Shown one piece after another: positions 1 to 13,639 of a stretch of DNA of 64,000 nucleotides. The stretch's first letter is position 1, and each line of letters begins with the position of its first letter. Under the pieces are notes generated by a model that was given only the letters and a program-made list of their open reading frames with translations, was not told the origin of the DNA and did not search any database. Origin of the DNA: an uncultured beta proteobacterium (GTDB taxonomy: Bacteria > Pseudomonadota > Gammaproteobacteria > Burkholderiales > Rhodocyclaceae); contig CAIVQO010000048.1 in NCBI GenBank assembly GCA_903908065.1, forward strand, positions 1 to 64,000. Direction: 5' to 3'. The position numbers were made by a program, and so were the translations under genes.

Positions 1-1
1 C

Positions 2-1054
<1,053 letters not shown>

Positions 1055-1076
1055 TCCGGCGCACGCCGCTTTAACT

Positions 1077-1110
1077 GGCCGGGTTGAAGCGGATTCCGCT
1101 CAACCCGGCC
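1077..1110 (+). terminator. Hairpin between dnaK and dnaJ
   Basis: An inverted repeat of about 16 base pairs with one bulged A has arms starting GGCCGGGTTGA and ending TCAACCCGGCC. A short T-run (TTT) follows. It starts 22 bases after the dnaK stop and ends 28 bases before the dnaJ start. It could partly terminate or process the transcript, lowering dnaJ relative to dnaK. The T-tract is short, so full termination is doubtful. Confidence 0.6.
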
Positions 1111-1138
1111 TTTGCACTCAATAGTCGGACACGAAATC

Positions 1139-2275
1139 ATGGCAAAGAAGCGCGATTACTACGAAGTTCTCGGCGTCAACCGCGACGCCTCGGATGACGA
1201 AATCAAGAAGGCCTACCGGAAGCTGGCCATGAAGCACCATCCCGACCGCAATCCGGACAATCCGAAAGCGGAGGAAGCCTTCAAGGAAGCCAAGGAAGCC
1301 TACGAAATCCTCTCCGACCCGCAAAAGCGCCCGGCCTACGACCAGTACGGCCACGCCGGCGTCGACCCACAGGCCGGCATGGGCCCCGGCGGCGCCGGCA
1401 TGGGCGGCTTTGCCGATGCCTTTTCGGACATCTTCGGCGACATATTCGGCGGCGGCCAGCGCGGAGGCGGCGGCGGCCGCTCGAACGTCTATCGCGGCGC
1501 CGACCTGCGCTACAACCTCGAAGTCACGCTCGAAGACGCCGCGCGCGGCACCGAAACACGTATCCGCATCCCGACCATGGCGGGCTGTGAAACCTGCGGC
1601 GGCAGCGGGGCCAAGAAGGGAACCGAGCCCAAGACCTGTCCCACCTGCGCCGGCCATGGCCAGGTGCGCATGCAACAAGGCTTCTTCTCGATCCAGCAGA
1701 CCTGCCCCAAATGCCACGGCACCGGACGCTACATCCCCGATCCCTGCGGCACCTGCCACGGTTCCGGCCGGGTCAAGCAACACAAGACGCTCTCGGTCAA
1801 GATTCCCTCGGGGATCGACGAGGGCGATCGGATACGCCTCACCGGCGAGGGCGAGCCCGGCGTCAATGGCGGCCCCCCCGGCGACCTCTACGTGCAGATC
1901 CACCTCAAAGCCCATGCCGTATTCCAGCGCGACCACGACGACCTGCATTGCGAGATGCCGGTCAGCTTCACGGTTGCCGCACTGGGCGGTGAAATTGAGA
2001 TCCCGACGCTTGACGGCGTAGCCAAACTCAAGGTGCCGGCGGAAACCCAGACCGGCAAAGTCTTCCGCCTGCGTGGCAAGGGCATCAAGGGCGTACGCTC
2101 CATCGCCGCCGGCGACCTGCTTTGCCACGTGGTACTGGAAACTCCGGTCAGCCTGACCGAGCGACAAAAGGAACTGTTGCGCGAGTTCGAGGAAATCAGC
2201 CAGGGCAATGCCTCACGCCACAACCCCAAGGCGCAGAGCTGGCTGGATCGCGTGCGGGACTTTTTCGGCGGCTGA
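1139..2275 (+). CDS. dnaJ: Co-chaperone DnaJ (Hsp40)
   Basis: A 378-residue type I J-protein that delivers unfolded clients to DnaK and stimulates its ATPase. The J domain is at residues 1-70 with the HPD motif (KHHPDRNPD). A Gly/Phe-rich stretch follows at about 75-125. A zinc-binding region holds four CxxCxGxG-type repeats ([32 protein letters not shown]), followed by the C-terminal client-binding domains. The start at [12 protein letters not shown] is chosen because it matches the family N-terminus; an in-frame ATG nine codons upstream would add an atypical leader. It follows dnaK in the standard order. Confidence 0.98.
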   Translation: MAKKRDYYEVLGVNRDASDDEIKKAYRKLAMKHHPDRNPDNPKAEEAFKEAKEAYEILSDPQKRPAYDQYGHAGVDPQAGMGPGGAGMGGFADAFSDIFGDIFGGGQRGGGGGRSNVYRGADLRYNLEVTLEDAARGTETRIRIPTMAGCETCGGSGAKKGTEPKTCPTCAGHGQVRMQQGFFSIQQTCPKCHGTGRYIPDPCGTCHGSGRVKQHKTLSVKIPSGIDEGDRIRLTGEGEPGVNGGPPGDLYVQIHLKAHAVFQRDHDDLHCEMPVSFTVAALGGEIEIPTLDGVAKLKVPAETQTGKVFRLRGKGIKGVRSIAAGDLLCHVVLETPVSLTERQKELLREFEEISQGNASRHNPKAQSWLDRVRDFFGG

Positions 2276-2332
2276 ATGGCACCCGCTGGCGCCGCAAAAG
2301 TCGGCGCTGGCGACACGCCGATCTTGCGCTGC

Positions 2333-3934
2333 TCAGGCCTTGCGTGTGGCCAGGGGAGCGCCCCTCTTCGCAACAACCGGGCTTCCGATCGCCTTCGGTT
2401 TTGATGCCTTGGTTTTCGGCGCAATGGCCGCCGAGTCTTCACCGGCAATCGCCGCAGCCGGCTTTTTGGCGGATGATTTCGAAGACTTCGCGGTGGCAGA
2501 TTGCGCCGGCTTTCGCGACTTTGGCGGCGTCTTCGGTTTCGTCACCATCGCTGCCTCCAGCTCCGCCAGTGCATCTTCTGCATACACCGCCAGACGTTGC
2601 ATGCTCGGCAGCGATGCATGGCACCCGGTGAAACCGAAATTCATGGCCCCGGCATAGCTCTCGCAGGTGATGTTGAGGGCCTGACCGTGGGTGACGATCG
2701 ATGCCGGATAGATGGCGACGAGTTCGGCGCCGCGAAAGTACAGGGGCTTGTCCGGCCCGGGTACGTTGGAAATCGTGATGTTGAACATCGGTCGCGTGCG
2801 CCCGCCGATGCCGGCCAGCAGCGTCAGGATGGTCGGCGCCATGAGCAATACCGTGTATTGCATCATGGCCTGTTTGGGCAGGCTTTGCACATGCTCCTTG
2901 GCATGGCGTACCGACGCGCGGATGGCGGCCAGGCGCTCCCTGGCATCGGCAAGGTCGGTGCCCAAAGTGGCGATGATGAAGGTGATCGCATTGCCGCCGT
3001 CTTCATCGCCTGCTGGCCGCACCGAAACCGGAATGCCGGTGGTGAGCGACTTGTCCGGGAGGCCTCCGCGCTCCTCGAGGAAACGCCGCAGGGCGCCGCC
3101 GCAGATCGCCAGCACGACATCGTTGAGGGTGCAATCCGCCGCCGTTGCCAGATTGCGCAAACGCTCCATCGCGAATTGTTGCGTGGCGAAACGGCGCTTT
3201 TCCCGCACGCGGCCATTCAGTACCGACAGCGGCGATGTGAACGGCACCACCATGCCCTCACCGGTACCCAGCCCCTTGAGCATCTTGCCAAAGGCCACCA
3301 CCAATTGCGGCACCGTCCTGGCCTGTCCGCGCAGGGCATCCAGCGCCAGGGCGGCCGCGTTGGCGACGGTGGGCAACGGATGGTCCCTGCCGGAACGTGC
3401 CTCGCGCGGCATGCCCGAGGCCCAAAAAGGGGGCAGCTTCCAGCTTTTCTCGCGATCCGGCGACATCGCACGCTGCAACAGCTTCATGCCGCTGACACCA
3501 TCGATCAGCGAATGGTGCATCTTGACGAACAGCGCGAAGCGATCGCCCTCCAGGCCCTCGATGATGGTGCATTCCCAGGGCGGCCGACTGAGGTCGAGCG
3601 GCGTGCTCTGCAGGCGGCCGACCAGTTCGCCCAGTTCGCGCTCGCCACCCGGCCAGGGCAAGGCGGCATGTCGCACATGGTATTCCAGGTCGATATCCGT
3701 GTCCTCGATCCACACCGGCACCGGATTCTTGTTGAAGGCATACTTGAGGCGCCGGTTCCATGGCGCGGTGAATTCCCGATGGCCGCGAAACTCCGTCATC
3801 AGGCGCCGCATGTAATCCTTCGGGGCGCCCTCGGGCAGCTTGAACTGGAGCAGCCCGCCCACGTGGTTGGGCGTGGCGCGGCTCTCGGTGAACAGCCAGG
3901 CCGAGTCGAGCGGATTCAGGCGAACGGAAGTCAT
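2333..3934 (-). CDS. Wax ester synthase/diacylglycerol acyltransferase (WS/DGAT) homologue with basic C-terminal tail
   Basis: A 533-residue member of the WS/DGAT family, which joins acyl-CoA to fatty alcohols or diacylglycerol to make storage lipid at the inner membrane. The catalytic motif HHSLIDG lies at residues 140-146, and PLDLSRPPWECTII just before it is also typical. Family members are usually about 450-480 residues. The last 70 or so residues here (from about 465) form a low-complexity tail rich in Lys, Ala, Ser and Pro that is not part of the enzyme fold. The gene is convergent with dnaJ and followed in cis by no obvious lipid gene. With the phasin at 40.5 kb it suggests carbon storage. 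The lipid product cannot be told from sequence. Confidence 0.9.
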   Translation of the reverse strand: MTSVRLNPLDSAWLFTESRATPNHVGGLLQFKLPEGAPKDYMRRLMTEFRGHREFTAPWNRRLKYAFNKNPVPVWIEDTDIDLEYHVRHAALPWPGGERELGELVGRLQSTPLDLSRPPWECTIIEGLEGDRFALFVKMHHSLIDGVSGMKLLQRAMSPDREKSWKLPPFWASGMPREARSGRDHPLPTVANAAALALDALRGQARTVPQLVVAFGKMLKGLGTGEGMVVPFTSPLSVLNGRVREKRRFATQQFAMERLRNLATAADCTLNDVVLAICGGALRRFLEERGGLPDKSLTTGIPVSVRPAGDEDGGNAITFIIATLGTDLADARERLAAIRASVRHAKEHVQSLPKQAMMQYTVLLMAPTILTLLAGIGGRTRPMFNITISNVPGPDKPLYFRGAELVAIYPASIVTHGQALNITCESYAGAMNFGFTGCHASLPSMQRLAVYAEDALAELEAAMVTKPKTPPKSRKPAQSATAKSSKSSAKKPAAAIAGEDSAAIAPKTKASKPKAIGSPVVAKRGAPLATRKA

Positions 3935-4006
3935 GTCGGCAGCCCCGATTGCGGAACGGAAGAAAGCGCACCTTAGCCGATTTTCGGCGCGTGGTGCGCG
4001 GACAAC

Positions 4007-6145
4007 TCAACGTGCGCTGGCGGTTTCGCGGCGACGATAGGCGCGCCAGGCCGGCCAGATGGCGGCGGCCAGCGCCAGGACCACCAGCAGCAAGGGCCAG
4101 ATCACGGGGCGATTCCACTCGGCGCGCCGCGCGGCGCGCAAGGGCACGTCGACCCGCTGGTATTTCAGCGTGTTGTGACCGACCTTGCTCGGCTTGCGGT
4201 TGAGCAGCCAGGCGTGGCGCAGGCTGTAATCCTTGGGGTGGAAGCCCCAGACCCAGGGCGCGTCGTGATGCAGGATGCGGTTCATGCGATCGATGATTTC
4301 CTGTCGCTGCGAACCATTTTCCATGGTCTTCATGCGCTCGAACAGGACGTCATATTCGCCGCTGGCGTAATTCGCGGCGTTCTCCCCGCTTTGCTTGACC
4401 TTGCCCTGCTTGCCGTGCAGCAAGAACATGAAATTTTCCGGGTCCGGATAGTCGGCGTTCCATCCCCAGTAGAAAAGCTGCACCGCGCCCTTGCGCACCT
4501 TTTCCTGAAAGCGGTTGTAGTCGGTGCTGCGCACCACCAGTTGCACGTCGATCTTGGCGAACTGCTTGTTGAGCCAGTCGATGCGCGCCTTGGCGCCGAC
4601 CCCGGTGGCCGTGGTGTCGAGGTTGATCACCAGCGGTTCGCCAGTCTGACCATCCCTGCCGTTGGGCCATCCGGCTTCCGCCAGCATGCGCCGCGCCTCG
4701 GCCACCGGCTTTCGCCGCGGCTGGCCATCGACCCAGTCGTAGACGCTGCGATTGATCCCGGCAGCGCCTTCGCGATAACCGAAGATGCCTGGCGGGATGG
4801 GCCCTTGCGCGGCCAGCCCGCGACCATTCTGGAAGATCGAGATGAATTCCTCCTGATCGATGGCGATCGAAATGGCATGGCGCAGCTTACGCGCGCGCTC
4901 CACTGTTTTCGGATCGGCACCGCCTACCACGGGGTCAAGCCAGTTGAAACCCATGTACATGCTCGATGTCGCCACGGATGTGGTCAGCACGATGCCCTGT
5001 TCGCGCATGGCGTCGGACAGCGTGACCTCGCCGGCGTTGACCTGCACGGCCTGATCGAAAGAGTCCGAGGAAATCCCCGATGCGTCGTAATAACCCTGGA
5101 GGAACTTGTTCCAGTAGGGAATCTGCTCCTTCTCGCGGGTAAAGACCACCTTGTCGATGAAAGGCAGCACCTGTCCGCAGTCCTTCAGCAAGCCCTCCTC
5201 CTTGTCTCCGGGCTCACCCTCACAAGGATAGGTTTCGCGACGGAAGTTCGGGTTCCGCTCCAGCACCATGCGTGCGTTCGGATTGTTCTCCGTCAGCATG
5301 TATGGGCCGGTGCCGATCGGATACCAGTCCAGGGTCAGGTTCTTCTCCGCCATGCCGGGCTGGCTGTGAAACTTGTCGGCTTCCCAAGGCATCGGGGCAA
5401 AGAAGGGCATCGCCAGCCAGTAGAGGAACTGCGGGTACTTGCCCTTGACGCGGATGCGATAGCGATGACGATCAATCGCCACCACGCCTTCCAACGCATG
5501 GCTACGCAGGTCGATCCATGCCTTGTCCTTTTCGGCCTTGAGGCGGGTCGCGAACTCGCCGAGGCCGACGATGTACTCCTCCATCAAGCCAAAGATTGGC
5601 GAATGCAGGCGCGGATGGGCCAGGCGCTTGATGGCATAGACATAGTCCTCGGCAATCAGCTCCCGGCTGTCGCGCAGGCTGAAGTCGCCCAATGCAGAGA
5701 TGCCGGCGAGCTGTTCTCGGCTCAAGGCGTGATAGGCCGGCTCGCCCCCGACGCGGGCAAAGGCGGGGTGCGGCTGATAGCGAATGCCGGGCTGGATCGA
5801 AATGACGTAGTCGGTGAAGGCGATCCGCGCCGGATCGGCGGTGTCAGGCAGCGGACGCCCCTGGGCATCGAGATAGTTTGGTTGCGGCACGGCGACGGCG
5901 GTCGCCGGGATCAAGGCATAGGGGCGTTTGAGGTAGTGGTACTGCAAGGGCGGCTCATAAATCTGCGCCGTGAACGTGATCTCGTCCTCGCTGTAGGACT
6001 GCACCGGATCGAGATGCTTGGGCCGATCGGTAAAGGCGCTGTACAGGATATTGCGCCCCCGGTCCGCTGCCGGATAGGGGTCGTTCCACGCCGTGCCGCA
6101 GGCCGAGAGCAGCAGGGCAAACAGGCAGGAAAGCAGGCCACGCAT
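4007..6145 (-). CDS. ABC-type peptide/solute-binding lipoprotein with C-terminal membrane helix
   Basis: A 712-residue extracellular solute-binding protein of family 5 (OppA/DppA type), which normally captures peptides or similar solutes for an ABC importer. The chosen start gives a lipoprotein signal, MRGLLSCLFALLLSAC, with lipobox LLSAC. An alternative upstream TTG start would put charged residues before it. The core shows family features such as PIGTGPYMLTE and the ADYPDPENFMFLLHG segment. Near the C-terminus there is a hydrophobic helix (WPLLLVVLALAAAIWPAW) followed by arginines, so the mature protein would be anchored at both ends. No permease or ATPase gene is adjacent, making it an orphan. 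The ligand is unknown. Confidence 0.85.
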   Translation of the reverse strand: MRGLLSCLFALLLSACGTAWNDPYPAADRGRNILYSAFTDRPKHLDPVQSYSEDEITFTAQIYEPPLQYHYLKRPYALIPATAVAVPQPNYLDAQGRPLPDTADPARIAFTDYVISIQPGIRYQPHPAFARVGGEPAYHALSREQLAGISALGDFSLRDSRELIAEDYVYAIKRLAHPRLHSPIFGLMEEYIVGLGEFATRLKAEKDKAWIDLRSHALEGVVAIDRHRYRIRVKGKYPQFLYWLAMPFFAPMPWEADKFHSQPGMAEKNLTLDWYPIGTGPYMLTENNPNARMVLERNPNFRRETYPCEGEPGDKEEGLLKDCGQVLPFIDKVVFTREKEQIPYWNKFLQGYYDASGISSDSFDQAVQVNAGEVTLSDAMREQGIVLTTSVATSSMYMGFNWLDPVVGGADPKTVERARKLRHAISIAIDQEEFISIFQNGRGLAAQGPIPPGIFGYREGAAGINRSVYDWVDGQPRRKPVAEARRMLAEAGWPNGRDGQTGEPLVINLDTTATGVGAKARIDWLNKQFAKIDVQLVVRSTDYNRFQEKVRKGAVQLFYWGWNADYPDPENFMFLLHGKQGKVKQSGENAANYASGEYDVLFERMKTMENGSQRQEIIDRMNRILHHDAPWVWGFHPKDYSLRHAWLLNRKPSKVGHNTLKYQRVDVPLRAARRAEWNRPVIWPLLLVVLALAAAIWPAWRAYRRRETASAR

Positions 6146-6168
6146 GAAGTCGAGTTTAGCCGATCCGC

Positions 6169-6174
6169 TATAAT
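6169..6174 (+). promoter_or_regulatory. Candidate -10 box for fabI
   Basis: A consensus TATAAT lies 30 bases before the fabI ATG, in the short divergent gap with the solute-binding lipoprotein. No good -35 hexamer is visible at 16-18 bases upstream. Confidence 0.45.
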
Positions 6175-6204
6175 CCGCCGCTGGCTTCAACCAAGGAACA
6201 TGCA

Positions 6205-7005
6205 ATGGGATTTCTCGCTGGCAAACGCATCCTGATCACCGGCTTGATCTCCAACCGGTCGATCGCTTACGGCATTGCCAAGGCCTGCCATCGTGAAGGC
6301 GCCGAGCTGGCGTTCACCTACCAGAACGAGCGCTTCAAGGACCGCATGGCGAAGTTTGCCGACGAGTTCGGTTCATCGGCGATCTATCCCTGCGATGTTG
6401 CCCAGGATGCCGAGATCGATGCGGTCTTCGCCGAACTTGGCAAACGCTGGGATGGCATGGAAGGCCTGGTGCACTCGATCGCCTTCGCGCCCAATGAAGC
6501 CATCGAGGGCGATTTCCTTGATGGGCTGTCACGCGAATCCTTTCGCATCGCCCACGACATTTCCTCCTACAGCTATCCGGCGCTGGCCAAGGCCGCGCGG
6601 CCGCTTCTTCTGAAGGGAAATAACCCTGCCCTGCTGGCCTTGAGTTACCTGGGCGCCGAGCGCACCATGCCCAACTACAACACCATGGGCCTGGCCAAGG
6701 CCAGCCTGGAAGCGGCCACCCGTTACCTGGCTTTTTGTCTTGGGCCGCAAGGCATTCGCGCCAACGCCCTCTCGGCGGGACCGATCAAGACCTTGGCGGC
6801 GTCCGGCATCGGCAACTTCGGCAAGCTGCTGGCCTACAACGCGCATCACGCCCCCTTGCGCCGCAATGTGACCATCGAAGAAGTCGGCAATGCGGCCGCC
6901 TTCCTGCTCTCCGACCTTGCCAGCGGCATAACCGGCGAAGTGCTCTACGTCGATGGCGGCACGCATACCACCGCGATGGGCAATCCGGACCCGCTACCGG
7001 GCTGA
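6205..7005 (+). CDS. fabI: Enoyl-[acyl-carrier-protein] reductase (NADH) FabI
   Basis: A 266-residue short-chain dehydrogenase that carries out the last reduction of each fatty acid elongation cycle, in the cytoplasm. The N-terminus [20 protein letters not shown] is the FabI-type dinucleotide-binding motif. The catalytic Tyr-x6-Lys appears in [18 protein letters not shown], and the C-terminus [15 protein letters not shown] is typical. Length matches the family (about 260). It is a single gene closed by a strong terminator. Confidence 0.97.
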   Translation: MGFLAGKRILITGLISNRSIAYGIAKACHREGAELAFTYQNERFKDRMAKFADEFGSSAIYPCDVAQDAEIDAVFAELGKRWDGMEGLVHSIAFAPNEAIEGDFLDGLSRESFRIAHDISSYSYPALAKAARPLLLKGNNPALLALSYLGAERTMPNYNTMGLAKASLEAATRYLAFCLGPQGIRANALSAGPIKTLAASGIGNFGKLLAYNAHHAPLRRNVTIEEVGNAAAFLLSDLASGITGEVLYVDGGTHTTAMGNPDPLPG

Positions 7006-7020
7006 ACCACTCCTGTACTC

Positions 7021-7060
7021 CCAAACAAAAAAGCCACGCATGCGTGGCTTTTTTGTTTGG
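7021..7060. terminator. Bidirectional rho-independent terminator between fabI and ppiD
   Basis: A perfect 40-base palindrome whose GC core (AAGCCACGCA and its complement) is flanked by A-runs on the left and T-runs on the right. It therefore reads as a terminator on both strands and serves the convergent fabI and ppiD genes. Confidence 0.92.
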
Positions 7061-7069
7061 GAGGTCGGA

Positions 7070-8977
7070 TCAACGATCCTTGGATGCTAGTTTCGCCTTG
7101 TCGACCTTGACCGGATGCTTGTCTCGCAGGCTGGCTAACCAGGCGGCGAACTCCTCCTCCGCCACGGCGCGGGTGTACATTTCCTGCAATGAAGCCGCGC
7201 GCGGATCATCCTTGGGGTTGGCGACCGCCTTCACCCCGGCAATCCGGTACAAGGCATAGCCCTTGCCAGGATGCGCCGTCCCAACGTAGGCAGGAAGCTT
7301 CGCCGCGTCGGCGGCGAAGATCGCGCGCACCGACTCGGGCGCCAGGCCACGCGGTTCGCTACGACGGACTGCCTGGGTCGGCGACCACTTGAGTTCGACG
7401 GCCTCGCCTTTCTGCAACTTGGCCAGCTTCGCTTCGCCGTCCTTGATCGCGAGCGCGGCGGCCTCCTCGCTCACCAGCCGCTTCTCCACGTCAGCCTTGA
7501 CCGCTTCCAGGGGCTGCACGGCGGCCGGCTTGTGCTCCGCTACCCGCGCTGAAACGAGCATGCCTGGAGCAACCTCGACAGCCTCGGTATTGCGCTTGTT
7601 CTTCACCGCATCGTCGGCAAAGACCGCATTTGCCAGCTTCGGATTGTCAAATGGCGGGGCCAGCTTGGCGCCCTTGGCCAGCCAGGGCGACTGCTTGATC
7701 TCCAGCTTCCATTTGTCGGCAGCCGGCTTGAGGCTGTCGGACTGCTCGTAGACCATGTTGCCGAAGGCTTCCGCGGCCTCGCCGTACTTTTTCGTACCGG
7801 CGGCGTTCTTGAGTTCGGCAGCGATTTCGGCACGCACTTCCTCGAGCGGCTTTACCCGTTCGGCACGCACCCCGGTGACGCGAATGATGTGGAAACCGAA
7901 GTCCGAGCGCACCAACTCGGAAATCTGTCCGTCCTTCATGCCGAACACGGAATCTTCGAAGGCCTTGACCATTGCGCCACGCCCAAACCAGTCGAGGTCG
8001 CCACCACGTTCGGCAGAACCCGGATCCTGTGAATGCTGCTTGGCCAGCTTGGCGAAATCCCCAGGCGCCTTGCGCACCTGCGCCAGGATGCCTTCCGCTT
8101 TTTCCTTGGCGCTCTTGGCGTCGGCATCGGACGCCGACTTGTCGACGCGCAGCAGGATGTGGCTGGCACGGCGGGTTTCCGGCGCCTTGTAGCGGGCCTC
8201 GTTGGCCTTGTAGGCGGCCTTGATCTCCTCGTCGCCCGGAACAGCCTGGTTCGCCAATGCATCGCGGCTCAGGCTGACGAACTCGACCCGCACCAGATCC
8301 GGAGTCTCGAACTGCTTGCGGTTGGCATCGTAATATTTCTGAACCGCATCCGCCGAAATCTTGATCTGCTTGGCATAGGCATCGGGGAACAGTGCGGCCT
8401 CGCTGACTTCACGTTGTTCAAGCTGAGTGGTCAACCAGCGCCCCGCAGCCGCAACGCCGTAAATGCCGGCCTCGCTAACCGGCAAGGCCAGTTGCTGCAT
8501 GGCCAGATCCTGCCGCAGTCTGGCCTCGAACATTTCCTTGCTCATGCCCTGGTTGGCGACCAGCGCCTCGTACCGCTCCTTGGAAAACCGGCCGTTCTCC
8601 TGCAAGGAAGGCACGGAGGCGATGAACTGGGCCAACTGCGCATCGCCGACGCTCATTTTCGCGGTGCGAGCCTGCTCCGCCAGCAGGCGCTGCGTAATCA
8701 GCGTATCGAGAATCGCCCGGTGCATTTCCTGAGAATCGAACAGGACCGGATCAAGTTTGCCGCCGAGTTGCGCACGCAGCTTGTCCTGTTGCTCGCGTAT
8801 CGCGCCCTGCAATTCCTGCTGGCTGATCTTGGAGGTTCCGACCGTGGCAACCTCGTTGCCGCTATCGACGTTGCGCACGTAGGATTCAACGCCCCAGAAG
8901 GCAAACGGCAGGGTGATGACAGCGAGGAAGATCTGGGTGATCTTCTTGTTGTTGCGAACGATATCAAACATGCTCAT
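7070..8977 (-). CDS. ppiD: Periplasmic folding chaperone / peptidyl-prolyl isomerase PpiD (SurA-like)
   Basis: A 635-residue membrane-anchored periplasmic chaperone that helps newly exported proteins fold near the Sec translocon. The N-terminus MSMFDIVRNNKKITQ leads into one transmembrane helix at about residues 13-30, then a SurA-N-like domain (motif MHRAILDTLITQRLL). One PpiC/parvulin domain follows at about 270-370 (ASHILLRV, GGDLDWFGRG, VRSDFGFHIIRVT). The start at 8977 is chosen because longer in-frame extensions run into the upstream terminator and tRNA-Val. An internal ATG two codons later is equally possible. It lies downstream of lon and tRNA-Val on the same strand. Confidence 0.93.
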   Translation of the reverse strand: MSMFDIVRNNKKITQIFLAVITLPFAFWGVESYVRNVDSGNEVATVGTSKISQQELQGAIREQQDKLRAQLGGKLDPVLFDSQEMHRAILDTLITQRLLAEQARTAKMSVGDAQLAQFIASVPSLQENGRFSKERYEALVANQGMSKEMFEARLRQDLAMQQLALPVSEAGIYGVAAAGRWLTTQLEQREVSEAALFPDAYAKQIKISADAVQKYYDANRKQFETPDLVRVEFVSLSRDALANQAVPGDEEIKAAYKANEARYKAPETRRASHILLRVDKSASDADAKSAKEKAEGILAQVRKAPGDFAKLAKQHSQDPGSAERGGDLDWFGRGAMVKAFEDSVFGMKDGQISELVRSDFGFHIIRVTGVRAERVKPLEEVRAEIAAELKNAAGTKKYGEAAEAFGNMVYEQSDSLKPAADKWKLEIKQSPWLAKGAKLAPPFDNPKLANAVFADDAVKNKRNTEAVEVAPGMLVSARVAEHKPAAVQPLEAVKADVEKRLVSEEAAALAIKDGEAKLAKLQKGEAVELKWSPTQAVRRSEPRGLAPESVRAIFAADAAKLPAYVGTAHPGKGYALYRIAGVKAVANPKDDPRAASLQEMYTRAVAEEEFAAWLASLRDKHPVKVDKAKLASKDR

Positions 8978-8997
8978 GCGGCGGGTACCCTGCAGGA

Positions 8998-9022
8998 AAA
9001 AGGCGAACCGGGGTTCGCCTTT
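8998..9022 (-). terminator. Rho-independent terminator downstream of tRNA-Val
   Basis: On the minus strand the stem AAAGGCGAACC / GGTTCGCCTTT with a 2-4 base loop is followed by a T-run. It lies 7 bases past the tRNA-Val 3' end and only about 20 bases before the ppiD start codon. It ends tRNA transcription while leaving very little room for a ppiD promoter. Confidence 0.8.
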
Positions 9023-9028
9023 GTTCTT

Positions 9029-9104
9029 TGGTGGGTGCTGACGGGGTCGAACCGCCGACATTCGCCTTGTAAGGGCGACGCTCTACCAACTGAGCTAAGC
9101 ACCC
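9029..9104 (-). tRNA. tRNA-Val (anticodon TAC)
   Basis: Read on the minus strand, a 76-base cloverleaf starts GGGTGCTTAGCTCAG and ends GTTCGACC...AGCACCCACCA. The acceptor stem GGGTGCT/AGCACCC is perfect. The anticodon loop CCTTACAA gives anticodon TAC (valine). The CCA end is encoded. Confidence 0.96.
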
Positions 9105-9161
9105 GATGAACGGGGGTCGCCCCAACAGGCAACCGGACCGCGATTTTAGCAGTTCGACGCC

Positions 9162-11576
<2,415 letters not shown>

Positions 11577-11669
11577 CGTGGTGTCCTTTGGTTTGTAAGT
11601 CACCCCGTGGAGATGGGGGCGGCCGGGGGAGATTCAAGGCGCGCGCAGGGCGCGCACCGCCGTTGCGGC

Positions 11670-12938
11670 TTAATTCGAACCGGAAACCTTGGGCTGATCG
11701 GCGTAAATCACCAGTGGCTGGGCGCTGCTTTCCACCGTACTCTCGTCGATAACCACCTTGCTGACGCTCTCCATGGTCGGCAGCTCGTACATGGTGTCCA
11801 ACAGCACGTTTTCCAGGATGGAACGCAGGCCGCGCGCGCCGGTCTTGCGCTTCAGCGCCTTCCTGGCGATGGCCTGCAAGGCTGACGGACGGACCTCGAG
11901 TTCGACGCCTTCCATCGAGAACAACTTCTGGTATTGCTTGATCAGCGCGTTCTTGGGGGCAATGAGAATTTCGATCAGCGCCTCTTCGTCGAGTTCCTTG
12001 AGGGTGGCGATCACCGGCAAGCGGCCGATCAGCTCCGGGATCAGGCCAAACTTGATCAGGTCCTCGGGTTCCACCTGCTTCAGCATCTCGTCCACGCCGC
12101 CCGCATCGCGGCTGCGCACTTCGGCACCGAAGCCAATGCCGCCCTTTTCGGAACGGTTGCGGATCACCTTGTCCAGCCCATCGAAAGCGCCACCGCAGAT
12201 GAACAGGATGTTGGTCGTGTCGATCTGGATGAAATCCTGGTTCGGGTGCTTGCGCCCGCCCTGCGGCGGAATGCTCGCCACCGTGCCCTCGATCAGCTTG
12301 AGCAGCGCCTGCTGCACGCCTTCGCCCGACACATCGCGGGTGATCGAGGGATTGTCGGACTTGCGCGAAATCTTGTCGATTTCGTCGATGTAAACGATGC
12401 CCTGCTGTGCCTTCTCGACCTCGTGGTCGCACTTTTGCAGCAGTTTCTGGATGATGTTCTCGACGTCCTCGCCGACATAGCCGGCTTCCGTCAGGGTGGT
12501 GGCATCCGCCATCACGAAGGGCACGTTGAGCATGCGCGCCAGGGTCTGCGCCAGTAGGGTCTTGCCCGAACCAGTGGGTCCGATCAGCAGGATGTTGCTC
12601 TTCGCCAGTTCAACGCCGTCGCTGCCCTTGTCCTGGTGGCGAATGCGCTTGTAGTGGTTATAGACCGCTACGGCGAGGATCTTCTTCGCTGCATCCTGGC
12701 CAATTACGTACTGATCGAGGATGTCGCGGATTTCCTTCGGTGCGGGCAGTTCGCGCTTGGCGGCTCCAGCCGGCTCGGCGGCGATTTCATCGCGGATGAT
12801 GTCATTGCAGAGTTCGATGCACTCATCGCAAATGAAGACCGAGGGACCGGCGATCAGCTTCTTGACCTCGTGCTGGCTCTTGCCGCAGAACGAGCAATAC
12901 AGCAGCTTGTCGGCACCACCCTGTTTCTTTTCCGCCAT
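11670..12938 (-). CDS. clpX: ClpXP protease ATPase subunit ClpX
   Basis: A 422-residue AAA+ unfoldase that feeds tagged proteins into ClpP. The zinc-binding domain has Cys15, Cys18, Cys37 and Cys40 ([16 protein letters not shown]). Walker A is [12 protein letters not shown], Walker B is [10 protein letters not shown], and a C-terminal sensor-2 region ([20 protein letters not shown]) is present. An IGF-type ClpP-docking loop is expected after the RFIP-type segment; here [16 protein letters not shown] and the following residues fit the region. It lies 24 bases downstream of clpP on the same strand. Confidence 0.98.
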   Translation of the reverse strand: MAEKKQGGADKLLYCSFCGKSQHEVKKLIAGPSVFICDECIELCNDIIRDEIAAEPAGAAKRELPAPKEIRDILDQYVIGQDAAKKILAVAVYNHYKRIRHQDKGSDGVELAKSNILLIGPTGSGKTLLAQTLARMLNVPFVMADATTLTEAGYVGEDVENIIQKLLQKCDHEVEKAQQGIVYIDEIDKISRKSDNPSITRDVSGEGVQQALLKLIEGTVASIPPQGGRKHPNQDFIQIDTTNILFICGGAFDGLDKVIRNRSEKGGIGFGAEVRSRDAGGVDEMLKQVEPEDLIKFGLIPELIGRLPVIATLKELDEEALIEILIAPKNALIKQYQKLFSMEGVELEVRPSALQAIARKALKRKTGARGLRSILENVLLDTMYELPTMESVSKVVIDESTVESSAQPLVIYADQPKVSGSN

Positions 12939-12962
12939 CTTCGTCTCCGTTGCCGCGAACGA

Positions 12963-13622
<660 letters not shown>

Positions 13623-13639
13623 GGACATCTCCGGCGAGA

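Noticed and set aside
1118-2167. A 349-codon minus-strand frame over dnaJ
   Set aside because: It lies opposite an unmistakable DnaJ and has no recognisable domain.
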